Assembly (NCBI RefSeq): GCF_008065375.1
Contig: NZ_VJYI01000037.1
Span: forward strand, 1 to 64,000
DNA from: Nonomuraea sp. SYSU D8015
Lineage (GTDB): Bacteria; Actinomycetota; Actinomycetes; Streptosporangiales; Streptosporangiaceae
Length of the DNA stretch: 64,000 bases
Direction: 5' to 3'
The translations under genes were made by a program, and so were the position numbers. A model generated the notes under the pieces. The model was not told the DNA's origin. It made no database searches and saw only the letters and a list, made by a program, of their open reading frames with translations. Every line of letters begins with the position of its first letter. Within the stretch, counting starts at the first letter, position 1. This document shows, one piece after another, positions 50,349 through 59,091 of this stretch.

Positions 50349-51302
50349 GTGACGACCACTCTCAGCACGCCGCGGGCGGCCGGTGCGCCGCCCGCGGCCA
50401 CGACCCGGGTGCGGCAGGGCATCGGCGAGCGCCTCGCCCCGTACGCCTACATCGCGCCGTTCTTCCTGATCTTCGCGGTGTTCGGCCTGGTGCCGCTGCT
50501 GTTCACGTTCTACGTGGCGCTGTTCGACTGGAACCCGATCGGCGAGCACATCTTCATCGGCCTGGACAACTTCACCCGCCTGCTCGACGACGCCCGGTTC
50601 TGGAACGCCGCCTGGAACACCATCAGCATCTGGCTCCTGTCGACCGTGCCGCAGCTGCTGCTGGCGCTGGGCCTGGCGCACCTGCTCAACCACGCCCGGC
50701 TGCGGTTCGCGGTGTTCTTCCGGATGTCGATGCTGGTGCCGTACATCACCTCGGTCGCGGCCACCGCCATCGTCTTCGCCCAGATGTTCGACCGCGACTA
50801 CGGTCTGCTCAACTGGTTGCTCGGGCTGGTGGGTGTGGAGCCGATCGACTTCAAGCAGTCGGTGTGGGGCAGCCACCTGCTCATCGCCGTGATGGTCACC
50901 TGGCGCTGGTTCGGCTACACGACCCTGCTGTATCTGGCCTCGCTGCAGGCCATCCCGCGCTCGCTGTACGAGGCCGCGGCGGTGGACGGCGCGGGCGGCT
51001 GGAAGCAGTTCCGCCACATCTCCATCCCGTCCCTGCGGCCGGTCATCGTGTTCACGATCGTGACCTCCACGATCGGCGGGCTGCAGATCTTCACCGAGCC
51101 GCTGCTCATCTCCCGGGTCGCGGCGCAGACCTGCGGGGCGGTCCGCCAGTGCCAGACGCTCACGCTCTTCCTGTACGAGCAGGGCTTCGGCCAGTTCCAG
51201 TTCGGCTACGGCGCCGCCATCGGCGTGGCGCTGTTCGTCCTGATCATCGCCTTCGCCGCGCTCAACTACGTCCTGTCCACCCGCGTCCGCCCGGAGCGCT
51301 GA
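50349..51302 (+). CDS. Sugar ABC transporter permease, MalF-like
   Basis: A 317-residue permease: PYAYIAPFFLIFAVFGLVPLLFTFYVALFDWNPIGEHIFIGLDNFTRLL and the EAA loop SLYEAAAVDGAGGWKQFRHISIPSLRPV. A Cys pair in AAQTCGAVRQCQTLTLFLYEQGF is typical of the cellobiose-type CebF relatives. GTG start 7 bp after the binding protein stop. Confidence 0.92.
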   Translation: MTTTLSTPRAAGAPPAATTRVRQGIGERLAPYAYIAPFFLIFAVFGLVPLLFTFYVALFDWNPIGEHIFIGLDNFTRLLDDARFWNAAWNTISIWLLSTVPQLLLALGLAHLLNHARLRFAVFFRMSMLVPYITSVAATAIVFAQMFDRDYGLLNWLLGLVGVEPIDFKQSVWGSHLLIAVMVTWRWFGYTTLLYLASLQAIPRSLYEAAAVDGAGGWKQFRHISIPSLRPVIVFTIVTSTIGGLQIFTEPLLISRVAAQTCGAVRQCQTLTLFLYEQGFGQFQFGYGAAIGVALFVLIIAFAALNYVLSTRVRPER

Positions 51303-52129
51303 TGAACAAGGCCAACCGTGTCCGCTGGTGGACCTATCTCCTCCTCGGCCTGGCCGTTTTCGCCTGCCTGTTCCCGCTGTACTGGATGTTCGTGGTCGCC
51401 AGCACCGACAGCGCGACCGCCACCCAGATGCCGCCCGAGATCGTGCCCGGCGGCAACTTCTTCCACCTGGCCGGGCTGGTCCTCGAGACGGTGCCGTTCG
51501 TCAGCTCGATGGTCAACAGCCTCATCGTGGCCGGAGCCATCGGGGTCGGGCACGCGGTGCTCTGCTCGCTGGCCGGCTTCGCCTTCGCCAAGCTGCGCTT
51601 CCGCGGGCGCAACGCGTTGTTCCTGATCGTGGTGCTGACCATGACCGTGCCGACCCAGCTCGGGGTGATCCCGCAGTACATGATCATCTCTGCGCTGGAC
51701 TGGGTGGACACCCTGCAGGCGCTCATCGTGCCCGGCCTGGCGAGCGCGTTCGGCATCTTCTGGATGCGTCAGCACATCGGGGCCACGATCAGCGACGAGC
51801 TCCTCCAGGCGGCCCGCATCGACGGGGCGACCACCTGGCAGATCTTCTGGCGCATCGCGTTCCCGCTGGTCCGGCCGGCCGCGTTCGTGATCGGCCTGCT
51901 CGGCTTCGTCACCGCGTGGAACGACTTCCTGTGGCCGTTCATCGTGCTGAAGTCGCCCGAGATGTACACCGCGCAGATCGCGATCAAGGCGCTGCAGAAC
52001 AGCTTGGACATCGATCTCGGGCTCGCCATGTCCGGCTCGTTCCTGGCCACTCTGCCGCTGCTCTTGCTGTTCGTGTTCGTCGGCAGGCGGATGGTCGCCG
52101 GGATCATGGACGGCGCCTTCAAGGGCTGA
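51302..52129 (+). CDS. Sugar ABC transporter permease, MalG-like
   Basis: A 275-residue permease: FPLYWMFVVASTDSATATQMPPEIVPGGNFF, SLAGFAFAKLRFRGRNALFLIVVLTMTVPTQLGVIPQYMII, EAA loop ELLQAARIDGATTWQIFWRIAFPLVRPA, ending RRMVAGIMDGAFKG. ATG overlaps the previous stop by one base. A short AGGGCT/AGCCCT hairpin just after the stop may help end the transcript. Confidence 0.92.
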   Translation: MNKANRVRWWTYLLLGLAVFACLFPLYWMFVVASTDSATATQMPPEIVPGGNFFHLAGLVLETVPFVSSMVNSLIVAGAIGVGHAVLCSLAGFAFAKLRFRGRNALFLIVVLTMTVPTQLGVIPQYMIISALDWVDTLQALIVPGLASAFGIFWMRQHIGATISDELLQAARIDGATTWQIFWRIAFPLVRPAAFVIGLLGFVTAWNDFLWPFIVLKSPEMYTAQIAIKALQNSLDIDLGLAMSGSFLATLPLLLLFVFVGRRMVAGIMDGAFKG

Positions 52130-52149
52130 CCAGCCCTCAGTCCAGGCCC

Positions 52150-53007
52150 TCAGTACAGGATGGAGGGGAGGTACGCGCCCGCGGGCTCGTTGTACAGGCC
52201 GATGGTCATCAGGCTCATGAGCAGGACGACCCGCAGGCCGTTGCCCAGGCACCACTGGAGCAGCGCGCTGTTGCGCGCGGGGACCAGGATGCCGAGCCCG
52301 CCGAACGAGAGGGCCGAGCCGATGAGGGCCTTGACGTCCTCGGTGGTCTCGCCCACCGCGTGCGCGAAGAGCGCCAGGTCCGTGGCGTAGCCGGTCAGCC
52401 GGCCGTCGTGCTCGACGACGCGGGCCGTGCCCAGCTTGAGCGCGTCGGCGACCTCCCCGCCGCGATCGACACCGTGGACGCGGCGGCACAGGTCGTTGCA
52501 GGCCGGCAGGTCCGCGTCCGTCGCCGGGCGCACCGCGTGGCCGTCGATGCCCTGGTGCGGCGGAGTGCCCTGCAGGCAGGCCAAGGTTTCCCTGAACTCG
52601 AAGCCGAGGCCCGCGTACAAGGCGAAGGACCTGCAGTGATAACCGCTTTGCAGGAGCCGGATGCCGGGCGCCTGACGGTCGGCGGCGCGGTGCATGACGT
52701 TCTGCATGAGCGTGCGGCCGATGCCCTGGTTCTGGACCGCCGGATCGACGGTGATGGGGCCCACGCCGACCACCGGCGAACGTTCGTCCAGGAAATTGCT
52801 GCCGGCGATGCGTCCGTCGAGCTCGGCGACGACGCTGTAGAAGCCCGGGTGGGCCAGCAGTGTCGAGATCGTCTCGATCGCGACTCCCACGCTGGGGAAG
52901 TCGTGCGGGAAGCCATGGGCGTCGGCGAGAGCGGCGAAGCTCTCGTAGCAGATCCTGCCGCATTCACGCGCGTCGTCCGCGGTTCCGGCGCGCAGTACGA
53001 GATCCAT
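52150..53007 (-). CDS. GNAT-family N-acetyltransferase
   Basis: A 285-residue protein. The acetyl-CoA motif is VDPAVQNQGIGRTLMQNVMHRA (Q-N-Q-G-I-G), with GSNFLDERSPVVGVGPI before it and SFALYAGLGFEFRETLACLQG after it. The C-terminal half (from about residue 160) resembles a second, degenerate GNAT unit. I use ATG 53007 (MDLVLRAG). Acetyl acceptor unknown. Convergent with the ABC operon. Confidence 0.85.
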   Translation of the reverse strand: MDLVLRAGTADDARECGRICYESFAALADAHGFPHDFPSVGVAIETISTLLAHPGFYSVVAELDGRIAGSNFLDERSPVVGVGPITVDPAVQNQGIGRTLMQNVMHRAADRQAPGIRLLQSGYHCRSFALYAGLGFEFRETLACLQGTPPHQGIDGHAVRPATDADLPACNDLCRRVHGVDRGGEVADALKLGTARVVEHDGRLTGYATDLALFAHAVGETTEDVKALIGSALSFGGLGILVPARNSALLQWCLGNGLRVVLLMSLMTIGLYNEPAGAYLPSILY

Positions 53008-53310
53008 GGAAATCACCCCCGTGCCCGGCCGCTTCCTCCATCAAATCACCAGGTCGGGGGAGAGGTTGTGCCGGGGCTGGACCCGCTCCTTTCACGTGAC
53101 GGCCGGGGAGGGGAGGATGGGGCGCCCGGGCGTCTGCCTCCCACGCGAGCGCGGCTGACGGGCGCGGGGGGCGAGTGCGGGGGAGCGCGGCGAGCGGGCG
53201 CGTTCGCCGGTGCGCCGGATGACGGGGGTGCGGCACCGGTCGCCCCCAGACGACGGCTGGGGCGCCAGGGGTCAGCACGCACCCCCGCCCGCTCCGGGCG
53301 GCGCTACGTC

Positions 53311-53415
53311 CGGCTCCGTCACGTCCGGCTCCGTCACGTCCGGCTCCGTCACGTCCGGCTCCGTCACGTCCGGCTCCGTCACGTCCGGCTCCGTCACGTC
53401 CGGCTCCGTCACGTC
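53311..53415. repeat. 15-bp minisatellite, seven perfect copies
   Basis: CGGCTCCGTCACGTC is repeated seven times without change (105 bp), preceded by a partial copy and followed by degenerate copies such as CGGCCCGGCCATGCC and CGGCTCCGTCACGCC to about 53490. As the period is a multiple of three, it would encode pentapeptides (RLRHV, TSGSV, APSRP or, on the other strand, TEPDV, GRDGA). Confidence 0.95.
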
Positions 53416-53586
53416 CGGCCCGGCCATGCCCGGCCATGCCCGGCCCGCCACGCCCGGCCCCGCCATGCCCGGCTCCGTCACGCCCGCGCCGCTCCCCGCC
53501 ACGCCCGGCGCGGCGTGCCACGTTCGGCGAGGGGTCGTCCGGCCGACCGTGTCTACCCTGGCCCACCGCCTGTCATGCCGTGCCGC

Positions 53587-53640
53587 GTCGGCCTGCTGTG
53601 GGGCGTCGGCCTGCTGTGGGGCGTCGGCCTGCGGTGCGGC
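53587..53640. repeat. 18-bp tandem repeat, three copies
   Basis: GTCGGCCTGCTGTGGGGC occurs twice exactly (53587-53604, 53605-53622), then once as GTCGGCCTGCGGTGCGGC. It lies 68 bp beyond the GH29-like gene stop. Confidence 0.9.
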
Positions 53641-53708
53641 GTCGGGCCTGTCGTGCCAGCCCACGGCGGGCGGTGCGTTGCGTCGAGCCGGGGCACGAGG
53701 TGGAGGCG

Positions 53709-56700
53709 TCAGCCGAGTGAGATGCGGTCCAGGTCTGGGGCCGGGGCCGTGTCGTTGTGGAGTTTGATGGTGTTGGGGCCGGAGCGCAGGGTGACGGGGA
53801 CGGATGTGGTGTAGGGCCGGTTGTTGCCGACGCCGGTCACCTTCACCTCCACCGGTGTCCCGCCGTTGACGGTCAGGAAGTACGAGCGGTCGCCGTTCAC
53901 CGTGAAGTCGATGAACAGCGTGTACTGCCGTGCCTCGCCCACCGTGACGTCCTCGAACAGCACGTACGCGTCCGGCCCGCCGCCGAGGTTGCGCACCTTC
54001 TGCCCGCCTGAGCAGGCGGAGCAGTTCGTGATGCCGGCGCTGCCGATCTGGTTCCCGGAGTCCTCCGCCTCCCGCACGAACACGCGGTCGACCGGGCGCG
54101 GCCGGATCCGCAGCTGCCGCGTGACCGTGTTCGCCCGCCCCAGCACCTGGAACGACGCCGTGATCGGGACGTCGGTCGCCGTCACGTCCTGGCCGGGCGG
54201 CGAGGTCAGCGTCCACGTGCCCGTCAAGGTCTGCCCGAGGCGCAGCGCGTCCGCGGTGGCCGGGCCGCCATCCACCGACCATCCCGCGGGCGCGTCCGGG
54301 GCCAGTGAGACGCGGTCGAGCACGTCGTCGGCGTCGAGCCGCAGCGTCGCCGACACCTTCAGCGACTGCTGTCCGGGGCCCACCCACTGCAGGCCGGAGG
54401 GGTCGACCGTCATGGTCGTCTTGGGCACGGACGAGGCCGGCGGCATCGGCGCGACCGCGACCCGGTCGACCCCCGGCCCCTTGGCGGCCGTGCTGAACAG
54501 CGTGATCGTGTTCGCCCCCGCGCGGAGCGGGACCGGCAGCGCGGTTGAGGCGGGCACGCCCGCGTTGTCCCCGGCGACCCGCACTTCGACCGGGGCGGCA
54601 CCGTTGACGGAGACCGACAGGGACGCCGCCGTCGGGGTGGCCTCTGACGCGCCCGGGCTCGCGGCGGCCTCCGATGCGCCCGGGCCCGGGGCGGCTTCCG
54701 ATGCCGCCGAGTCCGGGGCAGCCTCCGAGGATGCCCCCGCGTCCGGCGCGACACGCGATGCACCCGAGTCCGGCGCGGTGTGGTCGAGCTGCAGGCGGTA
54801 GTCGCCTGCCGTGGGTACCGTGACCTCCCGGTACATGACCGCGTTACGCGGTCCGCCGCCGAGCCCGGTCACCTTCGCCCCGCCCGAGCAGGCCGGGCAC
54901 GGCTCGGCCCGCGCCGCGCCGGAGCGCTGCTGCCGCTCGGCCTCCAGCGGCACCGGCACTCCGGAGGCGCGCGGGTAACCGTACGCGACCCTGATCTCGT
55001 CGATCTGGAGCTGCCGGTGGAAACGCGGCGCCTGCGGACCGGCCCAGGTGTTCAGCACCTCCAGCTTGATGTAGCGGGCGTGCTGCTCGCCGAGGTCGAT
55101 CATCTGCACGCCCCGGGCGCTGCGCAGCGCCCCGGAACGCACCGGCGTCCCCCACCGCCTGCCGTCGTCGCTCACGTAGACGCGGTAGTCCTTGATCCGC
55201 GCCGAGTCCTCCGGCCGGCCGAACGTCTCCCGCGCGTACGTCGGCGACCACTCGCGCTGGTTGACCGCCAGATAGGCGGCCTTGCGCGGGCGGCCCAGGT
55301 CCAGCGTCACCGAGACCGGCAGCCGGGCTCCGCTGTCCCAGTAGTCCTGGAAGCTGCCGTCCACGAGGGCGGCGGCCGGGTGCTCCGCGTGTGACGAGGA
55401 CGCGGTGGCGCGGATCGTGGACTGGTCGTGGAAGTGCTGCTGCCCGGCCGTCTCGACCTTGAACACGGTGTCGTACGGGTCCCACCGCGTGATGCCCAGG
55501 ATCGTCAGGTGCCCGCCGGACTGGCTGAAGCGCATCCGCTCACCGGTACGCAGGTCGCTCACCCGGGTCACGCGGTAGCCGTTGTCCCGGAGCGTGACCA
55601 GGTCGGTGCTGGGCCTGGTCACCACGTGCACGTACTGCACCTTCGCGCCGCCCCGCCGGACGGTGACGACGCCGTGCGCGCCGTCGTTCCAGAAGCCCGG
55701 CTGCATGCCGCCGTACAGGTAGCCGCCGCCCTCCGTGCCCTGGAGCGACTCCTTGATCGGCGGGACCCACGTGGACATGAAGGCGTTGAAGGCCTCCTGC
55801 TGGGGCGGGAACCTGCCGTTCACCATGGGTGTCTGGGCCATCAGCGACTTCATCGACGAGCCGGCGTTGGCGATGTAGCGGCCGGTGCTGAGGCGGACGT
55901 CGACGGGGTGGTCGCCGCCGTCGTACCACCAGTCGCCGGTGGTGGGCAGCTTGTAGTCGGCCTCGACCAGGCGCGGCATCGGGGTCCATGCGGCCTGCGG
56001 GTAGTCGTACGGCGGCGTCATGCCGGTCTTCTGCTCGTTGCTGACCGTGTCCATGATCGGGGTGTCCTCGTTGTTGTTGCTCAGCAACCAGGACGGCCGC
56101 CGCTCCCGGATCTGCTCGTAGAGCTTGTTCTGCTCCCAGTACTCGTTGTCGTTGTCGATCCAGAACCCCGCCAAGTCCGGATATTTCTCCATGACCTCGA
56201 AGAACAGGTCATAGCTGTACATGCCAAACCCGGCGCGGGTCGTCAGATCGACCTGCCGGCCCTTGTGGGCCGAATATGCGGCCGAGTCGAGCGTCTCGAC
56301 GCCCTGCTCGTCGTGCCACTGCGGGTCGTCGGTCATGTAGAGGATGATCCGGACGTCCTTCGCCTTCCCGGCTTTCACCAGCTCGCCGAGGAAGTCCCGC
56401 CGGGTGGCGCAGCTCCCGGGGATCTCCGACGGCCACGGGCGCGCGTACCCGAGCCTGCTGTGGAAGGTGGCCAGCACGATGTACGAGGCGCCGAGCTTGC
56501 GGGCCTCGTCCACCCAGTAGCCGGCGGTCCAGCCGCCCTCGGTCACGGCGCGTTCCCAGGTCGCGCAGTCCAGGTGGCGCGGCGCGGTGAACATGCCCCA
56601 GTGCAGGAACAGGCCCGCCGTCGAGTCGCGTAACCACTGCTGCCGGGGATGCTCGACCTCCGCGCGGGCGGCCGGAGCCGTGAGCAGGGCCGCGATCACG

Positions 56701-56744
56701 GCGAGGGTCAGGACGACGGAGAAGGTGCGGACTCGAAGTCTCAT
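53709..56744 (-). CDS. Secreted GH29-like (alpha-L-fucosidase) multidomain enzyme
   Basis: A 1,011-residue exported protein. Signal peptide 1-28 ends in ARA. The catalytic barrel (about 35-430) has [59 protein letters not shown] and [11 protein letters not shown] with Asp197 at the place of the GH29 nucleophile, although the usual WFDG wording is altered. Then an F5/8 type C (CBM32) module with [37 protein letters not shown] and [11 protein letters not shown], a CBM35-like module ([16 protein letters not shown]), a NEW3-type module ([15 protein letters not shown]) and a last CBM35-like module ([16 protein letters not shown]). It probably releases fucose or a related sugar from polysaccharide. 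ATG 56744 follows GGGTGG. Confidence 0.8.
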   Translation of the reverse strand: MRLRVRTFSVVLTLAVIAALLTAPAARAEVEHPRQQWLRDSTAGLFLHWGMFTAPRHLDCATWERAVTEGGWTAGYWVDEARKLGASYIVLATFHSRLGYARPWPSEIPGSCATRRDFLGELVKAGKAKDVRIILYMTDDPQWHDEQGVETLDSAAYSAHKGRQVDLTTRAGFGMYSYDLFFEVMEKYPDLAGFWIDNDNEYWEQNKLYEQIRERRPSWLLSNNNEDTPIMDTVSNEQKTGMTPPYDYPQAAWTPMPRLVEADYKLPTTGDWWYDGGDHPVDVRLSTGRYIANAGSSMKSLMAQTPMVNGRFPPQQEAFNAFMSTWVPPIKESLQGTEGGGYLYGGMQPGFWNDGAHGVVTVRRGGAKVQYVHVVTRPSTDLVTLRDNGYRVTRVSDLRTGERMRFSQSGGHLTILGITRWDPYDTVFKVETAGQQHFHDQSTIRATASSSHAEHPAAALVDGSFQDYWDSGARLPVSVTLDLGRPRKAAYLAVNQREWSPTYARETFGRPEDSARIKDYRVYVSDDGRRWGTPVRSGALRSARGVQMIDLGEQHARYIKLEVLNTWAGPQAPRFHRQLQIDEIRVAYGYPRASGVPVPLEAERQQRSGAARAEPCPACSGGAKVTGLGGGPRNAVMYREVTVPTAGDYRLQLDHTAPDSGASRVAPDAGASSEAAPDSAASEAAPGPGASEAAASPGASEATPTAASLSVSVNGAAPVEVRVAGDNAGVPASTALPVPLRAGANTITLFSTAAKGPGVDRVAVAPMPPASSVPKTTMTVDPSGLQWVGPGQQSLKVSATLRLDADDVLDRVSLAPDAPAGWSVDGGPATADALRLGQTLTGTWTLTSPPGQDVTATDVPITASFQVLGRANTVTRQLRIRPRPVDRVFVREAEDSGNQIGSAGITNCSACSGGQKVRNLGGGPDAYVLFEDVTVGEARQYTLFIDFTVNGDRSYFLTVNGGTPVEVKVTGVGNNRPYTTSVPVTLRSGPNTIKLHNDTAPAPDLDRISLG
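54625..54785 (-). repeat. Ala/Ser/Pro/Glu-rich repeat insertion inside a CBM35-like module
   Basis: Between [11 protein letters not shown] and [15 protein letters not shown] the protein has about 45 residues made of repeats like ASEAAP ([21 protein letters not shown]). In the other CBM35-like module of the same protein this position is a short turn ([15 protein letters not shown]). At DNA level it is a degenerate GC-rich array. Confidence 0.7.
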
Positions 56745-56856
56745 GGGACCACCCATCGACGGGACATCCGATGAATATGTCAGGGGTTGCGCGGTGTCAA
56801 GGCCACTTCACGCCGCTCTTGACGCGCCGTTAGGTGAGTGGTCCTATGACTTACAA

Positions 56857-56871
56857 TAGGAAAGTTTCCTA
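56857..56871. promoter_or_regulatory. Perfect palindrome at the secreted-protein promoter
   Basis: TAGGAAAGTTTCCTA has 7-bp perfect arms around one base. It begins on the last base of TACAAT (56852-56857), a good -10 box with TTAGGT (56830-56835) 16 bp upstream, so it covers the transcription start of the gene at 56885. It also lies 113 bp before the divergent GH29-like gene. Confidence 0.75.
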
Positions 56872-56884
56872 ATCAGGAGAAGAG

Positions 56885-57478
56885 ATGCGATTAGTGCTCG
56901 TCGGCGCGGCGGCGATCGGGCTGCTCGCTCCAGCCGTGGCGGCTCTGCCCGCCTCGGCCGATCCTGTGGAGTCAGGCCCGTGGACGTCGTACTCGCCGAC
57001 GTTCACCGTGCAGGAGCGCGGGTGCGGTGACGTCAGCGACCTGACGTTCCGGCTGACCTGCTCCACGTCCAGCGGCGACCAGCGGGCCGAACGGCGCTAC
57101 GCCACCTACTCCGGCGGCACCCGCCAGTTCGAGGGCCACTTCCGGATCACCAGCCTGGAGGGGACCCGGATCAGCCTGAAGCAGACGTTCAAGACGACCG
57201 GGCCGTTCTTCATGCTCGCCGTCGAGCGCGGCGGCCGGTTGTACGCCGTGCACGGCGGCACCACGATCGCCACGGGCGCGACCGTCGGCACCACGGTGCG
57301 CGTCAACACCGTGCACGTGGTCGGCAGCAGCCATCGGACGTACGTCAACGGGTCGCTCAAGCACACCGTGTCCAGCGAGAGCGGCAGCTTCTACGACAAG
57401 TTCGGCGCCTACCGGACCAACAGCGGCCAGGGCCCGGCGACGGTTCAGTGGAGCGGCATCCGGTTCTGGCGGAAGTAG
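56885..57478 (+). CDS. Small secreted beta-sandwich protein, lyase/lectin-like
   Basis: A 197-residue exported protein with signal peptide to about residue 26 (LPASADP). The mature part has GCGDVSDLTFRLTCSTSSGDQRAERRYATYSGGTRQFEGHFRI, two Cys, and RISLKQTFKTTGPFFMLAVERGG, a pattern of long beta strands resembling polysaccharide-lyase or concanavalin-like jelly rolls. No catalytic residues can be named. AGGAGA precedes ATG 56885, and the promoter has a palindromic operator. Divergent from the GH29-like gene, so both may act on the same extracellular polysaccharide. Confidence 0.65.
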   Translation: MRLVLVGAAAIGLLAPAVAALPASADPVESGPWTSYSPTFTVQERGCGDVSDLTFRLTCSTSSGDQRAERRYATYSGGTRQFEGHFRITSLEGTRISLKQTFKTTGPFFMLAVERGGRLYAVHGGTTIATGATVGTTVRVNTVHVVGSSHRTYVNGSLKHTVSSESGSFYDKFGAYRTNSGQGPATVQWSGIRFWRK

Positions 57479-57483
57479 CGCGG

Positions 57484-58224
57484 ATGCGGGCTCTGGTGGC
57501 GCTTCTCCTCCTGCTCCTCGTCGCAGGCTGCGCGGCTGCGCCGGCGGCGCAGCCCTGGCCGCGACCGGTCTCCGGCCCGGCGGCGTCCGAGCAGGGGCGG
57601 CGGTCGGCGGGGGTCCGCCTGTCGGCGGCCCTGGTGTCGCCGGTCGACGTCGTGCTGCGCTGGGACGCGCATGATCCGGACGCGGCCGGGCACGTGCTCG
57701 AGTTCGCCACCGAGCCCGAGGGTCCGTACACGATTCTGGCCTTCCTCCCGCCGGAGGAGACCGCCTACACCCATCCCGACCTCATCCCGAGGACCATGTT
57801 CCACTACCGGCTGCGCCCCTACTACGGTCTGGCCTCGGCACCCGTCGACGTGACCGTCGGGGACGGGCCGTACCCGGAGCCGTCCCCCGGCTGGTCGCAA
57901 CCGCGCACCGTCCCGGGCACGCCGCGGGGCACGCTGCCCACCGGGAGCGGGGACGCGGCGCCGACCGGCCTGCGGGCCACCGTCACGCAGGCCGGCGGTG
58001 TGGCCTTCACCTGGACGGACCGCGCCGGCGACGAGGAGGGATACCTGCTGGAGAACCGCCCGGCGGGCCGGCCGGGCTTCCGGGTGGTGGCCGCGCTCGA
58101 CCCGGACGTCAACGCGTTCGGCCTGATCACACTGCCCGAGGAGCGCCGGGCCGCGTACCGGGTGCGGGCGATCCGCCACGGAGCCCCGTCGAACGTCGTC
58201 CGGCTGACCACGGGCGGCGACTGA
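57484..58224 (+). CDS. Lipoprotein with fibronectin type III-like domains
   Basis: A 246-residue lipoprotein: signal MRALVALLLLLLVAGC with lipobox VAGC (Cys16). Two FN3-like units are visible: VDVVLRWDAHDPDAAGHVLEFATEPEGPYTILAFLPPEETAYTHPDLIPRTMFHYRLRPYYG and GLRATVTQAGGVAFTWTDRAGDEEGYLLENRPAGRPGFRVVAALDPDV (described as blocks). Five bases after the stop of the secreted protein, so in the same transcript. Probably a surface protein that binds carbohydrate or holds partners together; function unknown. Confidence 0.75.
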   Translation: MRALVALLLLLLVAGCAAAPAAQPWPRPVSGPAASEQGRRSAGVRLSAALVSPVDVVLRWDAHDPDAAGHVLEFATEPEGPYTILAFLPPEETAYTHPDLIPRTMFHYRLRPYYGLASAPVDVTVGDGPYPEPSPGWSQPRTVPGTPRGTLPTGSGDAAPTGLRATVTQAGGVAFTWTDRAGDEEGYLLENRPAGRPGFRVVAALDPDVNAFGLITLPEERRAAYRVRAIRHGAPSNVVRLTTGGD

Positions 58225-58251
58225 AGGAGAAGATCATCATCCTATCTCTCG

Positions 58252-58383
58252 TCATGGCTGTCGGCGGGCGGCTCGGAGCAGTGATCGGATGTCCGCCGTG
58301 ACGAGCCGTCCGTCCGGCAGGCCCCACAGGTCATGGGTCCCGGGGGCGTAGACCGAGGCCGGCCGCCTCCGACGTACGCCCAC
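58252..58383 (-). CDS. Possible 43-residue small protein
   Basis: A GTG-started minus-strand frame reads with sensible composition: VYAPGTHDLWGLPDGRLVTADIRSLLRAA. Only a weak GGCGGA precedes the GTG. It lies in the 221 bp gap between the FN3 lipoprotein and the metallo-beta-lactamase-fold gene. No family is recognised; it may be a chance frame or a gene remnant. Confidence 0.25.
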   Translation of the reverse strand: MGVRRRRPASVYAPGTHDLWGLPDGRLVTADIRSLLRAARRQP

Positions 58384-58445
58384 AGCAGATCCGCCGCGGG
58401 CGTACGGCACCGATCACCTGCGAGCCCCCCGGCTACCGTCGTGGC

Positions 58446-59063
58446 ATGGACGTCGTCGAGCTGCAGCCCCGCCTCCACCACCTCCGCTTCCCGATCGGGC
58501 ACGCCTACCTCTGGGCGGGTCCGGAGGGGCTGACCCTGATCGACACCGGTGCGCCCGGCTCGGCGCCGGCGATCGCCGAGGCGATCCGGCAGGTGGGCCG
58601 CCATCCGGAGGAGCTGCGCACCGTGTTGCTGACGCACTTCCACGAAGATCACGTCGGCCCGGCGGCCGAGCTCGCGACCTGGGGTGACGTGCAGGCCGCG
58701 ATGGCGGGCATGCCCCGTCCCGAGCCCGTGAGGGTCGACCGCGAGCTTGACGACGCCGACGTGATCGATCTCGGCGGCGGCGTGCGGGCCGTCGCGGTGG
58801 CGGCGCCAGGACACACGCCGGGCAGCGTGACCTACCACCTCCCCGACCTGGGAGTGCTGTTCACCGGCGACACGGCGGCCCGGGGACCTGAGGGAGGAGA
58901 CGTCATCCTCGGGGTCTTCAACGCCGACCCGGCCGGGGCCGCCGCGTCCTTCCGGCGGCTGGCGGCCCTCGACGTCGAGGTCGCCTGCTTCGGCCACGGC
59001 GACCCGCTCGTCAAGGACGCCGGGGCGTGGCTGCACGCGGCCGCCGAGCGCCTGCCCGGGTGA
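58446..59063 (+). CDS. Metallo-beta-lactamase-fold hydrolase
   Basis: A 205-residue metal-dependent hydrolase: the zinc motif THFHEDHVG is at 63-71 (His64, His66, Asp68, His69), then VAAPGHTPGSVTYHLPDLGVLFTGDTAA with the third ligands, and CFGHGDPL near the end. It is of the glyoxalase-II-like/quorum-quenching-like general type; substrate unknown and antibiotic hydrolysis is not implied. Confidence 0.88.
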   Translation: MDVVELQPRLHHLRFPIGHAYLWAGPEGLTLIDTGAPGSAPAIAEAIRQVGRHPEELRTVLLTHFHEDHVGPAAELATWGDVQAAMAGMPRPEPVRVDRELDDADVIDLGGGVRAVAVAAPGHTPGSVTYHLPDLGVLFTGDTAARGPEGGDVILGVFNADPAGAAASFRRLAALDVEVACFGHGDPLVKDAGAWLHAAAERLPG

Positions 59064-59091
59064 CCTCCTGCGAGCCGCTCAGCGAGGTCCG

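Larger units (their letters stand above)
53008..53708. other. 700-bp repeat-rich spacer without a supported gene
   Basis: The spacer between the GNAT gene start and the GH29-like gene stop holds two tandem repeat arrays. Open frames cross it on both strands because the repeats lack stops in five of six frames, but none has a start signal, ribosome site or known domain. Confidence 0.65.

Noticed and set aside
53311-53415. CRISPR array
   Set aside because: Units are directly adjacent 15-mers with no spacers and no cas genes nearby.
51328-53814. An 828-residue plus-strand protein with RLRHV repeats
   Set aside because: It crosses a permease in a wrong frame, the antisense of the GNAT gene and the minisatellite; no start signal or domain supports it.
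53272-54387. A TEPDV-repeat protein on the minus strand
   Set aside because: It shadows the GH29-like gene in another frame and lacks a plausible start, though the repeat itself is reported.
58446-59063. Beta-lactamase
   Set aside because: The HxHxDH motif defines the broad fold only; there is no signal peptide or class B-specific pattern.
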